From: a bacterium
Lineage (GTDB): Bacteria > UBP6 > UBA1177 > JAKLFG01
Assembly (NCBI GenBank): GCA_022709425.1
Contig: JAKLIW010000006.1
Span: 124,001-188,000 of the forward strand
DNA: 64,000 nt
Direction of reading: 5' to 3'
The first letter of the stretch is position 1; each line of letters begins with the position of its first letter. The notes beneath the pieces are model-generated. The model ran no database searches and was not told where the DNA came from. It worked only from the letters and a program-made list of their open reading frames with translations. This document shows, in pieces, positions 1 through 8,755 of this stretch. The position numbers were made by a program, and so were the translations under genes.

Positions 1-8
1 GGAAAGGG

Positions 9-809
9 CTACGGCGCCGTCTGCGCCATGAAACGAACGGTCGCCAGTGCCGTCTTCACGCACTCCTTCATGTCGATCGGCCGCTCCTCGGAGGTCCGCA
101 CGGGAACTTCGACCGTTCCGTCCGGACGAAGAGAGAGGGTGTAGCGGGCATCAAGCGCCGCGGGAAGACCGCGGCCGTAGAATCGGTCGTGGCAGAGTTC
201 CATCCGGTCGCCGGCGGTCGCCGCGAGCGCCGAAAGGAACGCGTTCTCGAAGGGATCCTCAGTCTCGGGTGACGCGGCCGTTACGGTGAGGCTCTGCCGT
301 TTTTCTTTTGTCGCGGGCACCACGACCACCGCCACGGTAACCGTGCGCGGCGTCTTTCCGTCGGCGCGCAGGGCGGTCGCCGGCACGGAAAGCGCACCCC
401 CGGCGGCGGCGGATCGGAAAAGAGGATAACTTTGCAAAAGGGTCTCGTTCGCCTCGACCCCCCGCGCCCGCAAAAGAGCGTTCCATGCATCCTGCCAACG
501 TTTCTGTAACATATAGACACGGCCAAATCCGACGAACGCACAGGCATTCACCGGATTCAAGACGATGGTCTTGGCGTAGGCTTTTTCGGCCGCCTCAAGA
601 TCGCCCATTTTCTCGTGAGCAGAGCCGATCAGGCACTGCGATTCATAATTCTCCGGATGGCGTATCAGATCACTTTCCAGCGCGACAATGGCGGCGCGGT
701 ATTCTCCGGCACGCAGATGCCTCCGCCCTTTTTCGATATCGCTGATCGGCTGTTTCGCACAACCGAATCCTATACCGAACAAAAGCAACAGCACCCCCCA
801 TCTTCTCAT
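9..809 (-). CDS. TPR-containing lipoprotein
   Basis: A 266-residue predicted lipoprotein: a short hydrophobic signal ends in a lipobox-like GIGFGC, with Cys at about residue 17. Residues about 25-115 form tetratricopeptide repeats (visible in GEYRAAIVALESDLIRHPEN and the following helices), a scaffold for protein contacts. The C-terminal half has no family I recognise. I chose the ATG at 809 because it gives an intact signal peptide; an in-frame upstream extension would bury it. It is the last gene of a minus-strand run and lies 16 bp after the preceding gene, so it is probably co-transcribed. Periplasmic lipid anchoring is inferred and the partner is unknown. Confidence 0.75.
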   Translation of the reverse strand: MRRWGVLLLLFGIGFGCAKQPISDIEKGRRHLRAGEYRAAIVALESDLIRHPENYESQCLIGSAHEKMGDLEAAEKAYAKTIVLNPVNACAFVGFGRVYMLQKRWQDAWNALLRARGVEANETLLQSYPLFRSAAAGGALSVPATALRADGKTPRTVTVAVVVVPATKEKRQSLTVTAASPETEDPFENAFLSALAATAGDRMELCHDRFYGRGLPAALDARYTLSLRPDGTVEVPVRTSEERPIDMKECVKTALATVRFMAQTAP

Positions 810-825
810 GATATCCAAACCTCGC

Positions 826-1383
826 TTACTGTTCATGTGCGACGAATTGGCGAAGCAACCATGCCGTCCGTTCACGCTGTGCGAGCAGAACGGCGCGATA
901 CCGGAGCGACAGGTCCCCCCTGCCGCTGTCGGTGGCAAGTCGCAGGCTTTTAAAAGACCGACGGCGGGCACGACAGACCAGCAAGAACGATTGTGTTTCC
1001 ATGGTATACAACAGCGGCATCCCGACCGCCGCGCTCCACGCGAAAAAACCGCCGCGATAGATCTCGGCGCCGCCGGTCACCGCCGCGCGCGACAACCCGG
1101 CGAGAGGTTCGAGCGAACCGGTCGCTTCCCCGGTCATCGAAAATGTCCGGATCACGCTGTAATGTTCCCCTTCGACCGCATCCGATACCGCCGCCGCGCC
1201 GCCGAATTCGATGACGCCGGTCGCTTCCGGATGGAGCACCAACGCCTCGTCAAGCCGTTGCGCGCCGCGTTCGCCTACCCCGGCGAGCAGCAGCAACATC
1301 CCCCCGAACGGCGTAACGACACCTTTTTCAAGCTTAAGATCGAAGGGATTCTCAGGTGGCGTGGCGAATACGACGAGTATCAT
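826..1383 (-). CDS. nucleoside phosphorylase-like protein
   Basis: A 185-residue cytosolic protein. The pattern matches the purine/uridine phosphorylase fold used by MTA/SAH nucleosidase and futalosine hydrolase: an N-terminal beta strand, a Gly-rich AGVGERGA turn, an IEFGGAAAV segment where the family has its FG-A motif, then a METQS segment (Met-Glu ribose contact) and a late ATDSG (catalytic Asp). It is shorter than the usual 220-240 residues, so some elements are reduced. The start overlaps the stop of the DUF4416 gene in an ATGA junction, which indicates translational coupling. The fold is my inference from motif order; the substrate cannot be read from sequence. Confidence 0.55.
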   Translation of the reverse strand: MILVVFATPPENPFDLKLEKGVVTPFGGMLLLLAGVGERGAQRLDEALVLHPEATGVIEFGGAAAVSDAVEGEHYSVIRTFSMTGEATGSLEPLAGLSRAAVTGGAEIYRGGFFAWSAAVGMPLLYTMETQSFLLVCRARRRSFKSLRLATDSGRGDLSLRYRAVLLAQRERTAWLLRQFVAHEQ

Positions 1384-1913
1384 AGCAAAGCCAATTTCTG
1401 TTTATAGCGGCCACGCAGAGAGAGAAGGAACGGCGCGGCCGGATCGCGCAGATAGTCGCGGTAGGTCCACGGCAGGTCCTGAATGGTCGCGTGCTTCGTG
1501 AACAGTAACGTCACCTCGGCCCACACCCCCTCGCCCAGATAGATGCGGTGGCTGTGATTCTTGCCGGTCGACAAGAGAAAATTCTCCATTGTGAGTAACC
1601 CCGGGTCAAGGTTCACGCGCCGCTTTCCGTCGACCGAGAAGCGCTCCTCGATCTCTATCGCGAAGAGTTTCGCCGCGATGAACCGATCTCGCGGCAGAAG
1701 TCGTTCGAACGAGACGATGCGCTTCGCGAGCGTTCCTCCCATCTCGCTGTCGTAGTGACCGGAAATGGAGGAAAAGTCGTAGGCATCGCTCGTCGCATCG
1801 ATCGCGCCGTATCGTTCCGCGAGATGGGCCAGCGCTTCGGCATAGACCGCCTCGTCGCGGTAGGTGATAGAACAGGTGAGGTTCGCCGGAGCCGGCGGTT
1901 TAAGAAAACTCAT
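1380..1913 (-). CDS. DUF4416 family protein
   Basis: A 177-residue protein with the whole signature of DUF4416: an N-terminal PPxPxxL strand, SFERLLPRD, the RRVNLDPGLLT segment, then KNHSHRIYLGEGVWAEVTLLF and a PWTYRDY near the C-terminus. The family is common in deltaproteobacteria and related lineages and its function is unknown. No signal peptide or membrane segment is present, so it should be cytosolic. It starts 6 bp after the giant Cys-rich lipoprotein gene and overlaps the next gene by 4 bp, so it lies in the middle of an operon. Confidence 0.85.
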   Translation of the reverse strand: MSFLKPPAPANLTCSITYRDEAVYAEALAHLAERYGAIDATSDAYDFSSISGHYDSEMGGTLAKRIVSFERLLPRDRFIAAKLFAIEIEERFSVDGKRRVNLDPGLLTMENFLLSTGKNHSHRIYLGEGVWAEVTLLFTKHATIQDLPWTYRDYLRDPAAPFLLSLRGRYKQKLALL

Positions 1914-1919
1914 CGGCCG

Positions 1920-4900
1920 TCAGGGCACCTGATATTCGAAAGCGCCCATATCGTTCTCGATGCCGGTGCCGTCGCCCTTGCCCGCGACATTGTAGCGCGA
2001 GTAACCGAGGAAGTCGTAGGTCGGCACGGTCGAGCCGTCGGAGCCGACATCGATGCAGGGGGAACTCTCGGTAAGACGATAACGGTTCACCCCGCCGGTG
2101 GTGCCGCCGAGGAACAGCGGATCGTCGATGATGTTGTTGTGCGCGCCGGCAACGAAACCGTCGGGAGCGTTGATCTTATTGCCGGAGTCGAGGATCGGAT
2201 TGGGGGCGCCGCCGATGGCGGTATAATCGACCGTCACCACGAGACTGATGTCGCTGGAGACATAGAGCTGGCTGGGCAATCCGCTCCCTCCCGTGTTGGA
2301 AAAGACGATGCTGTCCTTGATGACAGCGTTGCCTTTATGAAGGTAAATGCCGCCTGCATCGGTCCCGGCGGTGTTTTCGGCGATGGTCGAGTTGTATATC
2401 TTCACCGTCGGCGGAGCGCTTCCGGTGTCGGTGACGTGGATCGCGCCGCCGCGATAGGTGCTCGCGTTCTGCGCGAAGATGGTATTGCGCAACTCGACCA
2501 CGCCCTGTCCTCCATCAATGTAGAGGGCGCCTCCCTCATAGGTCGTGGTGTTCCCCGTGAAGACGACCCGGTCAAAGGTGACCGCTCCGGCATTGAGCAG
2601 GGCGACCGCGCCGCCATTCAGCGAACTGCCGTTGCCGTCGAACAGCACATCGACCAATAACATCTTCGCCCCGGCGCTGGCATAGACCGCGCCGCCGTCG
2701 TATGAGCCAACGCTGTTGCCGCTGAAAACGCTGTGGGCGACGGTGAGATCGACCTTGTCGTTCGCCGCCACGATCCCGCCGCCGTTGATGCTGTTGCTGT
2801 TCTCTTCGAAACGGCAGTTGGTCACCGTGACCTTTTGGTTGGTGGTCGCGGCTCCCATCCACATCGCACCGCCGGGGTTGTGGCGGAGCGAGAAACCGCC
2901 GATGTAAAGGTTGCCGTTGTCGTGGTCGATGGCGAAGGTGGGATTGAGCATGCTGACCGCGTCGATAATGGTCTCATTGGGTCCGTTGATGCCATAGATC
3001 GATATCTGTTTCCCGCCGGGGTTGATGTCGCTGTTGTCGGTTCCGGTATAGGTCCCCGGATAGACCGTGATTACATCGTAGTTCCCCGCCGCATTGACCG
3101 CCGATTTGATATCGGCGTAGGTTTTCCCGTCGCCGACCTCGAGAATATTGCCCGAATAGACGGCGAACGAAGCGTTCCCACGAACGGTATGCCCCGCCGA
3201 ATCGGTGATCGTTAACGGGATGACATAGATGCCGTTGCCGAGCGCTGAGACATCGATGCTCTTCCAGAACCAGAACTGGTGAGTGTCGGTGGCGCAGGAG
3301 GAATTCCACATCTCTTCGCGCGGGCCGCCGCCCAGTTCGCGCATGTCCCACACCGCTTCGACGATGTCGGTGCCGATACCGTTGCAGACGCCGTTGTCGT
3401 CTTCGAAGTAAACCCGTATGACCGTGGCGTTGTCGGCGTTCTTGACCGGGTTGGGAGAGAAGTATGCCTCGGTGATGACCGGCGGGGTGTTGGCCGACTG
3501 GCCGGTCACCGGCAGGGTCGTCTCGTCGTAGGTCTTGTTGGCACCGATATCGGTAAGAATCCATTGAGCGCGGAACTGCCCGTCGGTGCAGGTCGATGTC
3601 TCGGTCGGGGCGTAGCGCAGGCCCACCGCGTGGAATTCGCCCGGATCGACCGTCACTTGAGAGCCGGGGGCGACATTGCCCGAGATGATGGTCACCTTGC
3701 CGGCGCAGTCCATCGGCAGGGTCGTCTCGTTGATGACCAGATCGACCAGCGTTGCGGTGTTGATCACGGTCACCGTGCGTTCCAGATACGAATTGTAGCC
3801 GACCAGTCCGAAATCGATCCCCGTTTCGGGCGCCAGTACGGCATGACCGTTGGTGTCGACATCGATGGCGGCGGCATTCGCCGCAGTGCTCCCGTCACGG
3901 AGCGGCTGAACCGATATCGTGTGGGTGCCGCTGTACCACGACACACCGACATTGCGCACCTCGGTGCCGCCGGGACTCATCCCCGCCGTAACATCGACAC
4001 AGTTGGTCGTATCGACGCATATCCTATACTGGTTGTAACGCGATGCGTTATTCGGTGCAGTCCACTGTATTTGAATGTTGTCCTTTGCGCCGGAATAGGA
4101 TGCCGACAGATCGGTGATGACCGGATAATCGATGGTATCCCATGAAGCGGAAGCCAGATAGCGGCACTGACCGTTCTGCACCCAGTGTCCCTGCTGGTCG
4201 ATCTCGCCGAAATAGACCAGATCGGCCTGTCCCCACGCCGAATCGGTGAACTTGCCGTTCCCGTCGAGGTCGTAGTCGGTGAAATGCATCTGTCCCGCGT
4301 AGGCGGCAAAGGCTGTGCCTACCGTACCGTTCATGCCGTCGTAATCGGTCATCGCCTGCAGGCCGTAATCGTTCTTGACCGCTTCGGTGATGGGGTAGGC
4401 CTGACTCTTGACCGGGATGAAGTCGGTGTCGATATAGAAAAAGAACATTTCGGGCAGGGAGCCGGACCCTTCGGCCGGGGTGAATTCGGCAACGAACATC
4501 GCCATGTCGCCGTTCACGCCGTTGGTCCCCATCTGCGCCAAAAATGAGCCCGCAGTGATCGCGGCACAGTTGTTATCGACGAATTTGCAGTTGCTCGAAC
4601 AGCCGTCGCCCGGTGTGGCATTCCCGTCGTCGCAGACCTCGCCGTCATCGATATTGTTATCGCCGCAGATCGGTGCCGCCTGACACTGGGTAAAATCCCA
4701 CTGGCAGGTGGACGAATCGCAGGTGGCGGTGCCGCCGCTGTAGGTCTTACTGATCTTCGCGCAGTCAAATTCTACCAAGTCGTCGATGTCGCACTGTTCG
4801 CCGCCGTTGATGATCCCGTCGCCACACGACTGCCCGCCGCAGACGCGATAGAAGGTGTAGCCCAACTGGAGATCCTGCCCGATATTCTGCACCGCAGCGG

Positions 4901-6551
4901 CGGTGAGCGGGATGTACTGCCCCTCACTGGAACCGGAGATCGTGCCGCCTTCGATCGCCATGGTATTTTCGGCCGCGGTTATCTTGAATGAACCACTTGT
5001 CGCGACATGCTTCAGGCAGAAGCCGTTGCCATCCGATTCCTGGGCAAAAAGTTTCACCGCATTTTCGGCCAACCCGAGCTGCATGGTCAGAGGAAGCCCC
5101 AGCGCGCCGCCCGCCAATACATCGTCGGTTGGGAAGTTCAGCGTTATCCTCGCCGGGGTTTTGTAATTCATGCCGGGCTCGAAATAACTTTCCTGCACGA
5201 TCAGAGCCGGCCCCGGCAAACTATCGGTCGAACGAAAGACTATCGCGTCCCGTAGGCTGTTGGTAGGCGGTATCGGGGCATCATTTTCCCAATTGCCTGA
5301 AAAAACGCCGGTCGTTATGACACCATCCGCGTGACTGTCAAGGTATATCTCGTCATATCGCTTCGAGCCATCGAGAATGAACGGCGTATCGAAATCGAAC
5401 ACTACTTGCACCTGATCACAGACGCTCGTGTCCCAACCGGTGCAGTCGTTTTTGCAGTCGACCTCGGTCATATTGCCGTCGAAACCCAGCTGATCGCAGG
5501 TGGTGGTCTGGTTAGTCTCGCAGACCTCGGTGATGCCGCACCCGGTTTGGACGCCGTCGACCGTGCCGTTGCCGCAGGTGCAGGCCTCCGGTTTCGGTTC
5601 GCAGGCATCGGTATCCCACCCGTTGCAAGAAGAGTTGCAGTATGCGTCACCACTGGCCCATGTTTCCGGATCGACCTGAATACACGGCTTGGCACCGCCG
5701 TCGCAGGTCTCGTTTCCCTCGACCGTGCTGTCGCCACAGACCGCCTCTTTACAGCCCGAAAGCATCCACTGGCAGTTGGTGGGGTCGCATTCGGCCTGAC
5801 CGCTGACATAGTTCGCGCCGAGGTTGACGCAGGCCTCTTTCTCGGTGCCTTCGCACTGCTCGGGCGCCACCACCGTACCGTCGCCACAGCCGGTGGTCAG
5901 ACATTCGCTGAGGTCCCAGTGGCAGTTATTATCGCAGGTCGCCGGACCGGCGTAGTATTTGTCGTCGATATCGGCGCAGGGCTTCTGCATGACGCCGCCG
6001 CCTTCGACCGAAGAGTTGTCGCACAGTTCATGCTCCTCGAGCGCGCCGTTGCCGCAGGAGAGGGGCACGCAATCGGAAATATCCCATTTGCAGACCGCGC
6101 CGCAGGTGGCCGTGCCTCCTTTGTATTTCTCGGGATCGATGTCGACACAGGCTCGTTCGGTAGGCAGGGAGGTATCGCATTCCTCCGTCTCGGTCTGCAC
6201 CGTGCCGTCGCCGCAGTTTTTGGGAACGCAGTCGCTCCGGTTCCACATGCAATTCGAATCGCAGTGGGCGAGGCCGCTACTGTACTGATCGCCGTCGAGT
6301 TTGTCGCAGGCCTGATCGGTGACGCCGGTCGAGAAATCGCACTCTTCGGTGCCATCGACAGTACTGTTGCCGCAGGTGGCGGCGTTATCGACATCGGGCG
6401 TCACATCGTCCTTGTCGGTATCGGTGTCGGCGCCGGCGACCGGCGGATCCTTTTTGAGTTCCTCGAGCAGATCGTTGTCCTTGTAGAATTCACACGAGGC
6501 GACCAGCAGCAAAAGCGCCGCAAGGAACGCTATGCGTATCATGGTATTCAT
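1920..6551 (-). CDS. giant Cys-rich and beta-helix lipoprotein
   Basis: A 1543-residue surface or periplasmic lipoprotein. The signal ends in LLLVASC and is followed by an acidic DTDTDKDD tether. Eight modules of the Myxococcus Cys-rich repeat type follow (CGNSTVDGTEECD and variants, each closed by a C-x-W-x-x-S/D-C motif): six near the N-terminus and two after a jelly-roll-like insert. The middle has an immunoglobulin-like/choice-of-anchor region. The last 380 or so residues have GG-A-Y/L repeats of a right-handed parallel beta-helix and end in NDMGAFEYQ, the usual terminal motif of such proteins. The ATG at 6551 has a strong GGGAGG ribosome site. It lies 11 bp after the PEGA gene. Adhesion or surface binding is plausible but unproven. 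Confidence 0.85.
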   Translation of the reverse strand: MNTMIRIAFLAALLLLVASCEFYKDNDLLEELKKDPPVAGADTDTDKDDVTPDVDNAATCGNSTVDGTEECDFSTGVTDQACDKLDGDQYSSGLAHCDSNCMWNRSDCVPKNCGDGTVQTETEECDTSLPTERACVDIDPEKYKGGTATCGAVCKWDISDCVPLSCGNGALEEHELCDNSSVEGGGVMQKPCADIDDKYYAGPATCDNNCHWDLSECLTTGCGDGTVVAPEQCEGTEKEACVNLGANYVSGQAECDPTNCQWMLSGCKEAVCGDSTVEGNETCDGGAKPCIQVDPETWASGDAYCNSSCNGWDTDACEPKPEACTCGNGTVDGVQTGCGITEVCETNQTTTCDQLGFDGNMTEVDCKNDCTGWDTSVCDQVQVVFDFDTPFILDGSKRYDEIYLDSHADGVITTGVFSGNWENDAPIPPTNSLRDAIVFRSTDSLPGPALIVQESYFEPGMNYKTPARITLNFPTDDVLAGGALGLPLTMQLGLAENAVKLFAQESDGNGFCLKHVATSGSFKITAAENTMAIEGGTISGSSEGQYIPLTAAAVQNIGQDLQLGYTFYRVCGGQSCGDGIINGGEQCDIDDLVEFDCAKISKTYSGGTATCDSSTCQWDFTQCQAAPICGDNNIDDGEVCDDGNATPGDGCSSNCKFVDNNCAAITAGSFLAQMGTNGVNGDMAMFVAEFTPAEGSGSLPEMFFFYIDTDFIPVKSQAYPITEAVKNDYGLQAMTDYDGMNGTVGTAFAAYAGQMHFTDYDLDGNGKFTDSAWGQADLVYFGEIDQQGHWVQNGQCRYLASASWDTIDYPVITDLSASYSGAKDNIQIQWTAPNNASRYNQYRICVDTTNCVDVTAGMSPGGTEVRNVGVSWYSGTHTISVQPLRDGSTAANAAAIDVDTNGHAVLAPETGIDFGLVGYNSYLERTVTVINTATLVDLVINETTLPMDCAGKVTIISGNVAPGSQVTVDPGEFHAVGLRYAPTETSTCTDGQFRAQWILTDIGANKTYDETTLPVTGQSANTPPVITEAYFSPNPVKNADNATVIRVYFEDDNGVCNGIGTDIVEAVWDMRELGGGPREEMWNSSCATDTHQFWFWKSIDVSALGNGIYVIPLTITDSAGHTVRGNASFAVYSGNILEVGDGKTYADIKSAVNAAGNYDVITVYPGTYTGTDNSDINPGGKQISIYGINGPNETIIDAVSMLNPTFAIDHDNGNLYIGGFSLRHNPGGAMWMGAATTNQKVTVTNCRFEENSNSINGGGIVAANDKVDLTVAHSVFSGNSVGSYDGGAVYASAGAKMLLVDVLFDGNGSSLNGGAVALLNAGAVTFDRVVFTGNTTTYEGGALYIDGGQGVVELRNTIFAQNASTYRGGAIHVTDTGSAPPTVKIYNSTIAENTAGTDAGGIYLHKGNAVIKDSIVFSNTGGSGLPSQLYVSSDISLVVTVDYTAIGGAPNPILDSGNKINAPDGFVAGAHNNIIDDPLFLGGTTGGVNRYRLTESSPCIDVGSDGSTVPTYDFLGYSRYNVAGKGDGTGIENDMGAFEYQVP

Positions 6552-6562
6552 AGTTCCCTCCC

Positions 6563-7852
6563 CTAATAACTGAAGGTGGCGCCGGCGTAGACCGTGCTGC
6601 CGTCGAAAAAGAAAGAAACCTTCGGCGCGTCGGCCGGTTCGGTCTTCCACCAGACGGCGAGCACCGTCCCGGCGACCGCGAAGGCCCCCGATACCGAGAA
6701 CATGACTATCCGCATCGTATCGTTGAATTGCGCCTTGTCCTCGTAGTCGAGCGCTTTTCGATAGACATCATACGGAACCGCCGAGGGATCCCCGGCATAG
6801 GGATTGAGAATGTCATCGCGTTTTTTCAGGTTGTTGCCGACCTCTGCGCTGAAATACCACGACACACCGAAGACCGCCGCCGCGACGCCGAGCGTGCCGA
6901 CGCCCCACCACAGGTAGGGATGGGTCACCTTCCCCTTTGGCTCGACCGGCGCAGGGACCTCTTTCTTCACCTCCACAGGAGCGGGAGCGGGTTCGGCCTG
7001 AGCCACCGGCTCGGGCTCGGGCTGCGGTTCAGGCTGCGCCACGATCTGTTCCGGTTTCGGTTCCGGTTTCGGGGCCGGGGCCGGGGCGGGGGCCGGTTTC
7101 GCTACCACCGGGGCCGGGGCCGGGGCGGTCGAAACGAGGTCCCACTTGACGATACGGCTCTCTTCGACGATCATCGCCTCTTCGCGTGTTTTATAGCCGG
7201 GGGCGCTCATTTTGACGCTATGGCGACCCTTCATCACATCGCGGATACAGGGAACTTTGGAACAAACCTGCTCGCCGTCGACAAAGGCGGCCACGCCGGG
7301 GGTCGTCGTCTCGAACTGCAGGACGAACGATTCGGGCTCGGCCTGTTTCTGGCCGGCCGGCACCTGCGCCTTGGCTATCATATCGTCAATGATCTTGTTT
7401 ATCGCATTACGCATCCCCTTGGGACTGCCGTCGAAATCGGCGACCAGACCCGCCACCGTCGCCTCCTTGGCGAGATCCACCAGTTCGGTCGACATCGTGT
7501 AGACATCGGCGAACAGCGTAATGGAGGAGCGGAGGATGTTGTCGGCGGCGAGCGCCTGACCGAGCGGCACCTGACAGTTCTTGTCGAAACATTCCATATA
7601 GGATTCTTTCTTGGAATCTTTGATGAGTCCCTTGAGTTTCTCCTGTTGGCGCGTCTTGTCGATGACGACATACAGACCAGTGGCCACCAGTTTCGAGCGC
7701 AGGTATTCGGTGGCGCTCTTGAGAATGTTGGGGTCGAGCGTCCCCGACTGGTCCTCGACATCCATGACGGCGATCTTGAATTTCTTCTGCTCCGCAGACA
7801 GTGCCGGCATCACCAGCATCGCGGCGATCAGTAGGACGAACAACCTCTTCAT
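6563..7852 (-). CDS. PEGA-domain exported membrane protein
   Basis: A 429-residue protein with a cleavable signal (cut likely after ALSA). Residues about 25-170 resemble periplasmic domains that assemble around lipoproteins (AVMDVEDQSG, then a Cys pair in FDKNCQVPLG). A PEGA-type beta domain follows at about 185-240 (TTTPGVAAFVDGEQVC, GRHSVKMSAPGYKT). A long Ala/Pro/Glu-rich linker at about 245-310 leads to a transmembrane helix near 320-340 and a short tail with a second hydrophobic stretch. The start has a GGAGGG ribosome site and the gene heads the minus-strand operon. PEGA domains typically sit in surface or cell-envelope proteins; a role in displaying the following giant lipoprotein is a guess from position. 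Confidence 0.75.
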   Translation of the reverse strand: MKRLFVLLIAAMLVMPALSAEQKKFKIAVMDVEDQSGTLDPNILKSATEYLRSKLVATGLYVVIDKTRQQEKLKGLIKDSKKESYMECFDKNCQVPLGQALAADNILRSSITLFADVYTMSTELVDLAKEATVAGLVADFDGSPKGMRNAINKIIDDMIAKAQVPAGQKQAEPESFVLQFETTTPGVAAFVDGEQVCSKVPCIRDVMKGRHSVKMSAPGYKTREEAMIVEESRIVKWDLVSTAPAPAPVVAKPAPAPAPAPKPEPKPEQIVAQPEPQPEPEPVAQAEPAPAPVEVKKEVPAPVEPKGKVTHPYLWWGVGTLGVAAAVFGVSWYFSAEVGNNLKKRDDILNPYAGDPSAVPYDVYRKALDYEDKAQFNDTMRIVMFSVSGAFAVAGTVLAVWWKTEPADAPKVSFFFDGSTVYAGATFSY

Positions 7853-7888
7853 CTATTCCCTCCAACAGATAGGACAAAATATCGCGGA

Positions 7889-7917
7889 ACTGTACCCCGA
7901 AGCCCTTTTTTTGTCAA
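7889..7917 (-). promoter_or_regulatory. promoter of the PEGA/giant lipoprotein operon
   Basis: On the minus strand TTGACA and TACAGT are 17 bp apart, with predicted initiation about 30 bp upstream of the PEGA gene. It lies back to back with the pssA promoter. Confidence 0.6.
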
Positions 7918-7956
7918 TTTAATACGGCCTCTTCGGCCCCCGCGAAGGTGAAGAAT

Positions 7957-7984
7957 TTGCATTTTGGATATCGGGCGGTATGAT
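7957..7984 (+). promoter_or_regulatory. pssA promoter
   Basis: TTGCAT and TATGAT are separated by 16 bp, about 25 bp before the pssA start. The TTGCAT form of the -35 box recurs in this window. Confidence 0.5.
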
Positions 7985-8010
7985 GCCTCGACCAGCGTGA
8001 CGGAGGATTC

Positions 8011-8751
8011 ATGCTCAAAGAAAACCCGAGGGTAATAATTCCCAATTTTTTCACCAGCTTGAACCTGCTCATCGGCTTCGCCGTCATTTGGCTCGCCATC
8101 GGCGGACAGTACGACCGCGCCGCGTGGTACATACTCCTGTGCGTCATCATGGATAAGATGGACGGCACCGCCGCGCGGGCCTTCGACGCCTGCTCCGAAT
8201 TCGGCATCGAGTTCGATTCCTTCAGCGATTTCTTCTCCTTCGGCGTCGCACCGGCGATCCTCATCCTCTCCTTTTTCAACGGGCAAGTGCATGGCAATAT
8301 GGAGCAGGTTCCCTTCTCGATCAAGGGGGCGCTCGCCGTCTACATCCTGCTCGCCGGCATCCGGCTGGCCAAGTTCAACTGCGCCGATAAGGACGATAAG
8401 GATTTCTTCTACGGCCTCACCTCGACCCAATCGGGGGCAACCGTCGCGGCGCTCTTCCTCGTCGGGCGGAAATACAACCTGCCGTTCCTCGCCGATGAGA
8501 CCATCATGAGCGGCGTGATGATCATCCTCGGGGTCCTCATGGTGTCGACCTTCAAATACCGCAAGATCAAGAAACGCTCTTCGCGCCTGCTCAACATCGT
8601 GCAAAGTCTCATCTTCGGGACGCTCGGCGTCTTCGCGCTGTTCCACATTTATCCCGAAGCGATACTCGCTTTTCCGATACTCTACTTCATCGGCGGGATC
8701 ATCGTGACCCACTTCGAACGGAATCACGAACACCCGGAAGAAAGCGAGTGA
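8011..8751 (+). CDS. pssA: CDP-diacylglycerol-serine O-phosphatidyltransferase
   Basis: A 246-residue polytopic membrane enzyme that makes phosphatidylserine from CDP-diacylglycerol and serine, the first step to phosphatidylethanolamine. The CDP-alcohol phosphotransferase signature is complete: D51, G52, A55, R56, G65, D69 and D73 in DG-x2-AR-x8-G-x3-D-x3-D spacing. Several hydrophobic helices flank it. The ATG follows a GGAGG site. Length and the N-terminal PNFFTSLNLLIGF segment fit PssA better than PgsA. The NamZ-like gene follows after 4 bp, so the two are probably one transcript. No decarboxylase gene (psd) is in the window. Confidence 0.9.
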   Translation: MLKENPRVIIPNFFTSLNLLIGFAVIWLAIGGQYDRAAWYILLCVIMDKMDGTAARAFDACSEFGIEFDSFSDFFSFGVAPAILILSFFNGQVHGNMEQVPFSIKGALAVYILLAGIRLAKFNCADKDDKDFFYGLTSTQSGATVAALFLVGRKYNLPFLADETIMSGVMIILGVLMVSTFKYRKIKKRSSRLLNIVQSLIFGTLGVFALFHIYPEAILAFPILYFIGGIIVTHFERNHEHPEESE

Positions 8752-8755
8752 CCGC

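Noticed and set aside
5331..6566. 411-codon open frame on the plus strand opposite the giant lipoprotein gene
   Set aside because: It mirrors the Cys-rich repeats of the real gene, has no ribosome site and gives a low-complexity Val/Gly/Arg protein; an antisense effect of GC-rich codons.
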